Positions 1 through 5,010 of a stretch of 7,847 nt of DNA are shown here, one piece after another. How positions within the stretch are numbered: position 1 is the stretch's first letter; every line of letters begins with the position of its first letter. Made by a program: the position numbers and the translations under genes. Source of the stretch: an uncultured Pseudobdellovibrionaceae bacterium (lineage in GTDB: Bacteria; Bdellovibrionota; Bdellovibrionia; Bdellovibrionales; JAMPXM01); assembly GCA_934277865.1 (NCBI GenBank), contig CAKQVW010000129.1:1-7847 (forward strand). Reading direction: 5' to 3'. The notes under the pieces were generated by a model that searched no databases, had not been told where the DNA came from, and worked only from the letters and a program-made list of their open reading frames with translations.

Positions 1-88
1 GGTAGGCCAAAATATTTCAGTGTCGAAAGGGCTCTAGGGCGTCGAAACTGCGGTTGCCTCAGGTAGAGATTGCTCTGTGGGCAAAGAT

Positions 89-361
89 TTAGAGCTTGCA
101 GGCTTCTTGAAATCTTACGTGAGCGGACGTGCTGTCGATGAGCGCCTGTTCAAACGCTTTGCGATAGACGCCACCTCGGGCGGCAAGTGGCTGGTATCGA
201 GCTACCCAGGCCTTCGCATCGTGAAGCTCGGCCCGTGCCGACTCGCAAGAACCTGTCTCTTGACCAAAAGCCTTGGCTGCTGGAGCCAGCGTGAAGGCCA
301 AAGTCGAAACTCCCAGCAGCAGCGCCACCGTGACCCAGTTTTGGTTGAGCGAGTGTTTCAT
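89..361 (-). CDS. Small exported protein, unknown function (90 aa)
   Basis: I do not recognise this protein. The start at 361 is chosen because a GGAGG sits 6 nt upstream of the ATG and the product then begins with a classical Sec signal peptide: charged start MKHSLNQN, a hydrophobic core at about residues 9-26, and a likely signal peptidase I site after AKA (residue 31). The mature part is only about 59 residues. It is rich in Ala, Arg and Glu, looks largely helical, and has two cysteines near its ends (C39 and C88) that could clasp a helical hairpin by a disulfide. There is no lipobox, so it should be periplasmic or secreted. The frame stays open upstream to an ATG at 568, but that start has no ribosome binding site and would bury the signal peptide. 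The gene is divergent from the next gene. Confidence 0.72.
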   Translation of the reverse strand: MKHSLNQNWVTVALLLGVSTLAFTLAPAAKAFGQETGSCESARAELHDAKAWVARYQPLAARGGVYRKAFEQALIDSTSAHVRFQEACKL

Positions 362-704
362 TCCTAGCCTCCGAGTGGTGTTGAACCGTGGTTTGTGGCA
401 GTCGTCTTTGGGCAACTGCACATGATGGGCCCTGCGTCGCTTTGAGAAGATCCGTGGCGTTTCACAATCGCTCGCTCGAGGCCCACGCAATTCGTGTTCG
501 GCGCCACATTTTCGAACGTTTCTGCTTAAGGCGAAGAGCTTTTCGACACTATCCGTAACTTTCGACATGTCTCAAGTTGAGGGGTTGAAAAACCTATCTT
601 TCAATAAGCGTTGAATCAGTTTCTTCCCCTCATGGATTGGGCGATCTGGCGAAAGCGGAAGGAGGATGCGATGGTCGTCGCGAGCTTTTCAATGGAGGTA
701 GTCG
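362..704. other. Divergent intergenic region, no gene seen
   Basis: These 343 bases separate two divergent small exported-protein genes and should hold the promoters of both. I see no credible coding frame, RNA gene or long repeat. A short inverted repeat, TTGAAA (585-590) and TTTCAA (599-604), lies over the best plus-strand promoter candidate. Confidence 0.5.
577..605 (+). promoter_or_regulatory. Weak sigma70-like promoter candidate for the gene at 705
   Basis: TTGAGG (577-582) and TTCAAT (600-605) are separated by 17 bp and match 4 of 6 consensus bases each. The implied leader is roughly 90 nt. Such matches are common by chance, so this is only a candidate. Confidence 0.2.
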
Positions 705-1226
705 ATGAAGCGAATTGCGTTGGTATTGTGGATATTCGTTATTTGTTCAAGCAGTGTTTCCGCATTCAGTGCAGGAGAGACGGCGAGGGGAGAATCACAA
801 GTCCTTTATCGTTTGGAAGTTTCGTACTTGGAGATCTATTCGCTCGCAGCTGGTGCTTCTGGTTCTTTTCGTGGGGCAGACGTCTATACCGATGTCGCGT
901 TTCAGGTGGCAAAAAATCACGGATCTGACGTGATTGAATTGACCTCGTCGGACTATCGCTTTTTGGCACGAAGTATGTGCTCAAAAAATCATGCGGGAAT
1001 GCCGACGGCACTTCGCTATTTCGGAACAACCACCTACGAGCTACCTGACGATTTATTCACTCGAGTGCGTGGTGCGAATCTCTTCGTTCGCCTTGAAAGC
1101 TACGATTTATCAACTGGCGAATTTCAAGCTTTAGCTGTGTGTTCGTGGGTTTACACAGGTGGTGGTTCGGGCTCGTATGAGGTTCAGATTTCCGGCAAGC
1201 CCATGCATCCTCATGTGAGGCCGTAG
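705..1226 (+). CDS. Exported protein, unknown function (173 aa)
   Basis: I do not recognise this protein. The start is supported by GGAGG at 694-698 with 6 nt spacing. Residues 1-20 are a Sec signal peptide (MKR, then a hydrophobic stretch of Ile, Leu, Val and Trp) with likely cleavage after VSA. The Cys at 14 is inside the signal core and is not a lipobox. The mature part of about 153 residues looks beta-rich, with alternating hydrophobic strands and turns, for example residues 34-46 and 124-134, and a glycine-rich turn TGGGSGS at 151-157. It has two cysteines, C92 and C146, which could form a disulfide. It is probably periplasmic or secreted as a single compact beta domain, but nothing visible assigns a function. 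The next plus-strand gene starts 152 bp downstream, so co-transcription is possible but not obvious. Confidence 0.72.
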   Translation: MKRIALVLWIFVICSSSVSAFSAGETARGESQVLYRLEVSYLEIYSLAAGASGSFRGADVYTDVAFQVAKNHGSDVIELTSSDYRFLARSMCSKNHAGMPTALRYFGTTTYELPDDLFTRVRGANLFVRLESYDLSTGEFQALAVCSWVYTGGGSGSYEVQISGKPMHPHVRP

Positions 1227-1283
1227 GCGCAAAAATGACGGTCCTCTCTTTGAGTTTTGGAAAAAAGACAATTGATCGGATAT

Positions 1284-1308
1284 GGCTCAAATATGGGCTT
1301 ACTGAGCC
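1284..1308 (+). terminator. Weak hairpin after the gene at 705
   Basis: GGCTCA (1284-1289) and TGAGCC (1303-1308) can form a 6-bp stem with a 13-nt loop. A run of six T follows only at 1321-1326, so it is not a canonical intrinsic terminator. It lies in the 152-bp gap before the next gene. Confidence 0.2.
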
Positions 1309-1378
1309 TTGGAATGCTTCTTTTTTGGAAGGTCTTTCTTGTGACTGCCAAGTCGTTCAATCGGAACCGGAGTAAAAA

Positions 1379-1798
1379 ATGAAGACCTTGAAATTGAGGA
1401 CCTTGCTTCTTCTTGTACCCGCGCTCACGTCGCTTGGACTAGGTCACCAGGCAGCTGGACAAGACTTCGATCAGAGCGTGGGTGACGTATCCATGCAAAT
1501 GGCTCTGCAGACTGTTGGTACAGATCCTCTTGTGGAGGCGGGTCGTTGTGTGGGTTCGACCGTCTATCTTGGAGTCTATAATGCCGAGATTTTGCCTGCT
1601 ATTGAGGAGCTTCGCCCTCGGCTTAAGTCGTTAGGCGGAAGCGTTCCGAATGTGGCAGATATTCTGAAATTGGGAAGGATGAGCGGGATAAAACTGCCGG
1701 ACGTGCCGTCCCCGGGAATCGTTATTCGTGTTCATCCATCGGCGCACTTCGATCATCATGTTCGGCATTCTCCAGTCGGGTGCGCGGTTGCAACCTAG
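1379..1798 (+). CDS. Exported protein with His-rich C-terminus, unknown function (139 aa)
   Basis: I do not recognise this protein. GGAG at 1369-1372, 6 nt from the ATG, supports the start. Residues 1-27 form a Sec signal peptide (MKTLKLR, then a Leu-rich core) with likely cleavage after AAG before QD. The mature part has a possible helical centre (about residues 65-86), two cysteines (C57 and C135), and a C-terminal segment with five histidines within 12 residues (H119, H123, H126, H127, H130). The His cluster could bind a metal ion, but that is inference. The protein ends shortly after, at ...GCAVAT. No longer homologous frame is obvious downstream, although I cannot rule out a C-terminal frameshift. 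The 160 bases to the next gene contain a T-run at 1914-1920 without a convincing stem. Confidence 0.65.
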   Translation: MKTLKLRTLLLLVPALTSLGLGHQAAGQDFDQSVGDVSMQMALQTVGTDPLVEAGRCVGSTVYLGVYNAEILPAIEELRPRLKSLGGSVPNVADILKLGRMSGIKLPDVPSPGIVIRVHPSAHFDHHVRHSPVGCAVAT

Positions 1799-1958
1799 CC
1801 AAGAAATTTGGATCGAAGTAAGCGTAGGCGCGCAGTAGTGGATTGCGCTTCGAAATTGGCGATTGCGACTTGTTTCATTGTTTGCTGCAACCCTGATATT
1901 TTTCTCGGGCGCGTTTTTTTCTGAAATGCCTTAGGAAATTGCATTAAGAGTATTTCTT

Positions 1959-2498
1959 ATGAAACCTACTTTTATCTTATTCGTCGCATTCGCTTTAGTT
2001 CAATCCGTGGGAACTTCCGCGGGAAGTTCCTACGCTTCGGCACAAACCGCGAGAGGTTTGGCTGTGGATTCAGTCTGTCGGCCTGCTCAGCAGCTGGCTT
2101 CGCCGTTTTTTGCCGGCCAAGCGCAAATCGACAAGATTCAATCGGTAGAAATCAAGATGAATGCGAGCGGCGCCGAGCTTTCGCTGAATGTCGAAGTTTT
2201 TGAACGAGGTTATGGCGCGACGCCTAGCAAGTCGGTGTTGAAATCAGAAAAGTATTCGATGGCAAGACCCAGAACTGGCGCAATGCTTGAGTGGACGCCT
2301 TCGGCTGCAAACGAGATCGAGATCCCAGTCGTGCTCACGCACCACATTGAGGTCGACGTCGAGACGGCGGGTCCGATTCCGGCCGGAACTCATCGCTCGA
2401 CGATAGATCTTGTTTTGGTGAGCAGTTATCCGACTGGGCGATTGACGACCGGTGTGCTTCATCTGCCACTGATCTGCCAAGAAACCTATACGTATTGA
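1959..2498 (+). CDS. Exported beta-rich protein, unknown function (179 aa)
   Basis: I do not recognise this protein. Residues 1-28 are a Sec signal peptide (MKPTFILFVAFALV core) with likely cleavage after ASA before QT. The ribosome binding site is weak: AAGAG at 1946-1950 with 8 nt spacing. The mature part of about 151 residues alternates polar and hydrophobic residues, as in a beta-sandwich. It includes IEIPVVLTHHIEVDVE (about 120-135) and STIDLVLVSS (147-156). Two cysteines lie near the two ends of the mature chain (C40 and C173) and could tie the termini together. The pattern is reminiscent of a small fimbrial or immunoglobulin-like fold, but I see no specific signature and give no function. 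The gene is convergent with the operon on the right: its stop lies 19 bp from the stop of the yciH-like gene. Confidence 0.72.
   Translation: MKPTFILFVAFALVQSVGTSAGSSYASAQTARGLAVDSVCRPAQQLASPFFAGQAQIDKIQSVEIKMNASGAELSLNVEVFERGYGATPSKSVLKSEKYSMARPRTGAMLEWTPSAANEIEIPVVLTHHIEVDVETAGPIPAGTHRSTIDLVLVSSYPTGRLTTGVLHLPLICQETYTY
2010..2030. repeat. Perfect 9-bp inverted repeat inside a signal-peptide coding region
   Basis: GGAACTTCC (2010-2018) and GGAAGTTCC (2022-2030) are perfect reverse complements around a GCG loop. The hairpin begins 51 nt after the start codon of the exported-protein gene at 1959, within the codons for the end of the signal peptide. It could be an mRNA hairpin or a dyad operator, or coincidence. 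Confidence 0.6.
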
Positions 2499-2511
2499 TT
2501 CACATTCGGTG

Positions 2512-2529
2512 AAGGGCTCACATGCCCTT
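2512..2529. terminator. Hairpin at the convergent gene junction
   Basis: AAGGGC (2512-2517) and GCCCTT (2524-2529) form a 6-bp stem with a 6-nt loop. It spans the stop codon of the minus-strand yciH-like gene and lies 13 bp beyond the stop of the plus-strand gene ending at 2498. The position suits a bidirectional terminator, but neither strand shows a following U-run, so support is modest. Confidence 0.3.
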
Positions 2530-2877
2530 AAATCGGTAGCCCTTTTTGGTGAAGATGGCCTTGATGGCGTCGCGCTTGTCGCCTTGAATTTCGATCAGAC
2601 CCTCTTTGCCCTCAATCGAATAAGTGCCGCCTGTGCCGCACTTGTTTTTTAGCTCTTTGCAAAGATCGCGAAGGAAGATTTCTTGCTTGGGAAGTTGATC
2701 GATCACGGTCACAGTTTTTCCGCCGCGTCCGCTTTTTTCCAGGCGAAACACCGCAACCCAATTCGTGCTTTTCACAAATTCGTCGGAGGCCTCTTTGGTT
2801 TTGGCCTTGCCGGCTTCGGCGTCAAGCTTGGCGCGATCCTTGGGGGCATCTGACCAGACGAGTTTCGAGTTACTCAT
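2518..2877 (-). CDS. yciH: Translation initiation factor SUI1/YciH family (eIF1-like)
   Basis: This is a bacterial member of the SUI1/eIF1 family. The eukaryotic and archaeal homologues monitor start-codon selection on the small ribosomal subunit; the bacterial YciH role is less settled and is thought to concern initiation fidelity or stress. The family signature is clear at about residues 43-116: GRGGKTVTVI (50-59), CKELKNKCGTGGTYS (73-87), IEIQGD (95-100), then a C-terminal KKGYRFKGM. The first 40 residues are a charged Lys- and Asp-rich extension. At 119 aa it is close to the usual 105-120. The ATG overlaps the stop of the upstream glutaredoxin gene as ATGA (2874-2877), which implies translational coupling as the last gene of the operon. 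No oddities in the core motif. Confidence 0.93.
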   Translation of the reverse strand: MSNSKLVWSDAPKDRAKLDAEAGKAKTKEASDEFVKSTNWVAVFRLEKSGRGGKTVTVIDQLPKQEIFLRDLCKELKNKCGTGGTYSIEGKEGLIEIQGDKRDAIKAIFTKKGYRFKGM

Positions 2878-3143
2878 TTTTTGAGTCCTAGTTTCTGGTC
2901 CAAAACACCTTCGCGATCGAGGGCGGCCATGTCGGTGTAGCCACCGATGAGTTCTTCGCCGATGAAAATCTGAGGCACCGTCATCAGTCCGGTACGCGCT
3001 TTGAGTTTTTCAAACTCGCCTGGGTGGTTTTGAAGTTCGATGGCTTCAAACGGCACACCTTTTGACTTCAGTAGCGCTTTGGCACGGTCGCAGTAGGGGC
3101 AATAGTCTTTGGAATAGACGACGACTTTTGGTGTGTTAGACAT
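2874..3143 (-). CDS. grxC: Glutaredoxin 3 (GrxC-type dithiol glutaredoxin)
   Basis: This is a cytoplasmic thiol-disulfide oxidoreductase of the thioredoxin fold that uses glutathione to reduce disulfides and glutathionylated proteins. The dithiol active site CPYC is at residues 15-18, after the first beta strand KVVVYS. The cis-proline loop TVPQIFIG is at 55-62, with P57 the cis-Pro, and the glutathione-binding GGYTD is at 67-71. The length of 89 aa is normal for GrxC (about 83-90), and there is no signal peptide. GGAG at 3151-3154, 7 nt from the ATG, fixes the start. It lies 17 bp after dusC and overlaps the yciH-like gene by 4 bp, so it is the third gene of a four-gene operon. The active site looks intact and functional. 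Confidence 0.95.
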   Translation of the reverse strand: MSNTPKVVVYSKDYCPYCDRAKALLKSKGVPFEAIELQNHPGEFEKLKARTGLMTVPQIFIGEELIGGYTDMAALDREGVLDQKLGLKK

Positions 3144-3160
3144 TTTAGCACTCCGACTTT

Positions 3161-4165
3161 CTACGAATGGGCCGACAATTGACCCAGGTCACTAATCTCT
3201 ATCGTATCTCGAGTTTTGAGTCTCTCAAAGAGCGCAGCAGCCTCAGGATAAGTTTTTTGCAAACTCTTAAGCCACTGTTTTAAGCGCGCTGATGCGAATC
3301 GTGCACCGCGAACTTGGCCGCCAGATGAAAACTTTGGCGGCTGGTTGGAGGCGTGAACAAACTCGACCACAAATGGCAGAACTTTCTCCCAAGGCCAGAG
3401 TTCGCTTTGGCCCTTGCACTCCAAAGCCAAACTTGGACGGGCCAGCAGACCTCGGCCAATCATCGCGTGCTCGCAGCCCGAGACCTCGCGCATGCGGTGA
3501 TAGTCTTCCGGCGTCCAAACCTCGCCATTGGCGATGACAGGAATCTTCACGGCCTCTCGCATCGTCCCGATATATTCCCAGTGTGCGGGGGGGCGATAAC
3601 CTTCATCGCGGGTTCGCGCGTGTACCGTGAGCCAGCTTGCGCCACCGGCTTCGGCGGCTTGCGCAATCTCTCGGTGAAGGCTCTTGTCGTGAAATCCCAA
3701 TCGGACTTTTGCGGAGACCGAGTGTGTTTCCGGTGTAGCTGCACGCACGGCCTTCACGATCTCTTCGATCCGAGTGGGATCTTTCAGTAAAGTTGCGCCA
3801 CCGTCGTGACGGTTCACCGTTTTTGCAGGACAGCCAAAGTTTAAATCGATTCCAACTGCACCAAGAGACAGCGCCACTCTCGCGTTTGCAGCCAAGGCCT
3901 CGGGGTCTGATCCCAGCAGCTGAACTAAGAGTGGTGTTCCGGCTTTGGTGTGAGATCGAAGTGGGCCTTCATGTCTCAGCTCGGAGGCGTCTCGATAAAA
4001 CACATGCTCCGGCAGTGTCAGTCCGAGGACGCGAATGAACTCGGTGACGACGAGATCCACGCCACCGATCTTGGTCAGGAGGTCGCGCGTGATGTCGTCG
4101 ACCACGCCCTCCATCGGGGCGAGCGCAATCACTTGAGATTTTGTTCCAGTCGATAGAGCAATCAC
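3161..4165 (-). CDS. dusC: tRNA-dihydrouridine synthase, DusC-type
   Basis: This FMN enzyme reduces specific uridines in the tRNA D-loop to dihydrouridine using NADPH. Family motifs run in order: APMEGV (16-21) at the first strand of the TIM barrel; LNFGCPAKTVNRHDGGATLL (108-127) with catalytic Cys112; AKVRLG (152-157) with Lys153; VHARTRDEGY (181-190) with His182; IANGEVW (211-217); and IGRG (236-239) for FMN phosphate binding. The APMEG start, the GGATLL motif and the late RLKQWL (294-299) resemble E. coli DusC, which modifies U16, more than DusA or DusB; the subfamily is inferred by recall of that sequence. The frame opens with a GTG at 4165. A second GTG at codon 12 (4132), followed by the same codons for Ile-Ala-Leu, would align better with the short N-terminus of E. 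coli DusC. Neither has a strong ribosome binding site. It lies 18 bp after the EVE gene. Confidence 0.93.
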   Translation of the reverse strand: MIALSTGTKSQVIALAPMEGVVDDITRDLLTKIGGVDLVVTEFIRVLGLTLPEHVFYRDASELRHEGPLRSHTKAGTPLLVQLLGSDPEALAANARVALSLGAVGIDLNFGCPAKTVNRHDGGATLLKDPTRIEEIVKAVRAATPETHSVSAKVRLGFHDKSLHREIAQAAEAGGASWLTVHARTRDEGYRPPAHWEYIGTMREAVKIPVIANGEVWTPEDYHRMREVSGCEHAMIGRGLLARPSLALECKGQSELWPWEKVLPFVVEFVHASNQPPKFSSGGQVRGARFASARLKQWLKSLQKTYPEAAALFERLKTRDTIEISDLGQLSAHS

Positions 4166-4183
4166 GCGAGCTTGGCCTACTTT

Positions 4184-4717
4184 TTACGATCCAATTTGCT
4201 TACGACCCAACTTGCAGATGACTTCAAACTCGTCTTTGCGAACGGGCTGAATGGAGAGTCGACTTCCTGGTGCGAGAAGAAGCATCTTGGAAAGGGTCTT
4301 TTCTTTGCGGATCATGTCGAGGCTGACCGGTGTTGAAAACCGCTCGACGAACGAGCATTCACAACAAAACCAGACCGGCTTTTCTTTGCTCGCTTTGGGT
4401 TCATAACCGTCGGACTTTTTATCAAACTGTGTCGGGTCGACCTGGTTCAGTTTTTCGATGCGTCCAACGCCCATGCAGGCCGAGGGATTGGCATTGGAAT
4501 GGTAAAACAAGAAATAGTCGCCGACTTTCATTGGAGCATGGGCAGGGGCTTTTTTGGGAGGAGTAGAAGGTGTTCCAATCATGAAACCCCGTGCTTGGAA
4601 GTTTCGAACTCCCGTCCAAAGCGTTTTTCCATCGGTTTTGAATTGCTCAATCGGGTAGGTTTCAGGCTCCGACTTCATCAGCCAATATTGAGCAGAATTT
4701 GCGGCAGTTTTAGACAC
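4184..4717 (-). CDS. EVE domain-containing protein (177 aa)
   Basis: EVE domains are PUA/YTH-like folds that are thought to bind modified bases in RNA or DNA; the ligand in most bacteria is unknown. The domain fills the protein: YWLMKSEPETY (11-21), LWTGVRNFQARGFM (33-46), MKVGDYFLFYHSN (63-75), GVGRI (83-87), the DPTQFD...KS segment, and a closing PGSRLSIQPV. The GTG at 4717 is preferred as the start because GGGAG (4727-4731) lies 9 nt upstream; an in-frame TTG at 4756 adds 13 Arg-rich residues without such support. A Pro/Ala/Lys-rich stretch (about 47-62) sits where many homologues go almost directly from the ARN/ARG motif to MKVGD. This is the first gene of the operon with dusC, grxC and yciH, so a link to tRNA or translation is likely but not proven. 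Confidence 0.92.
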   Translation of the reverse strand: MSKTAANSAQYWLMKSEPETYPIEQFKTDGKTLWTGVRNFQARGFMIGTPSTPPKKAPAHAPMKVGDYFLFYHSNANPSACMGVGRIEKLNQVDPTQFDKKSDGYEPKASKEKPVWFCCECSFVERFSTPVSLDMIRKEKTLSKMLLLAPGSRLSIQPVRKDEFEVICKLGRKQIGS

Positions 4718-4726
4718 GGTTTCAAG

Positions 4727-4731
4727 CTCCC
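4727..4731 (-). promoter_or_regulatory. Ribosome binding site that decides the EVE gene start
   Basis: On the minus strand GGGAG ends 9 nt before the GTG at 4717. It falls inside the longer frame that opens at the TTG at 4756, which has no comparable site, so the shorter protein is favoured. Confidence 0.6.
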
Positions 4732-4804
4732 GGTTGCGGCGTCTTTCACGTACCAAACAGCTAGCACGCCAGCCCAGCTTTCTTCAAAGCGATTCGCAGC
4801 CAAA

Positions 4805-4920
4805 ACGCCCATCCTGCCGTGCTCCTGCACGGCAGTCCGTGGAAGCCGGAGGCTGGAACGACGCCCATCCTGCCGTGCTCCTGCACGGCAGGCAGTGGAA
4901 GCCGGAGGCTGGAACGACGC
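4805..4920. repeat. Two tandem 56-bp hairpin repeats (REP-like element)
   Basis: Copy one is 4805-4860 and copy two is 4861-4916, followed by the first four bases of a third copy. They differ at only two positions (4836 versus 4892 and 4838 versus 4894). Each copy holds a strong hairpin with arms TGCCGTGC and GCACGGCA around a TCCT loop (4815-4834 and 4871-4890). The stem extends to 9 bp in copy one and 10 bp in copy two. Each also holds a small dyad, AGCC and GGCT around GGA (4844-4854 and 4900-4910). The element lies between the divergent EVE operon and macroglobulin gene. It resembles REP/BIME-type intergenic repeats in layout; whether it recurs in the genome cannot be seen here. Confidence 0.9.
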
Positions 4921-4999
4921 AATAGAAGTCGACTGCGGCGCTTTTCATAGGTCCAATGTCTTCGTTCCGCAATGATTCGAAAAAATTGATTTTCCTCTC

Positions 5000-5004
5000 G
5001 GAGG
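5000..5004 (+). promoter_or_regulatory. Strong ribosome binding site of the macroglobulin gene
   Basis: GGAGG ends 6 nt before the ATG at 5011, an ideal Shine-Dalgarno spacing. It fixes the start directly ahead of the signal peptide. Confidence 0.8.
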
Positions 5005-5010
5005 CTTCAG

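Noticed and set aside
362..568. In-frame upstream extension of the gene at 89-361 to an ATG at 568 (159 aa total)
   Set aside because: No ribosome binding site at 568, and the extension would place 69 residues before a well-formed signal peptide that has its own GGAGG at ideal spacing.
1870..1899. TTGTTT and TGATAT as a promoter for the gene at 1959
   Set aside because: Spacing of 18 bp is acceptable but the -10 match is poor, and similar matches occur by chance in AT-rich gaps.
1907..1920. GGGCGCG followed by seven T, terminator-like
   Set aside because: I find no matching upstream arm to form a stable stem directly before the T-run.
3292..4156. Several plus-strand open frames opposite dusC
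   Set aside because: Shadows of the dusC codons; no domain, no ribosome binding site, and the minus strand carries the full Dus motif series.
4734..4925. Open frames across the 56-bp repeats, giving short repetitive peptides
   Set aside because: They arise from the repeat sequence itself, lack good start signals and look like non-coding repeat translated by chance.
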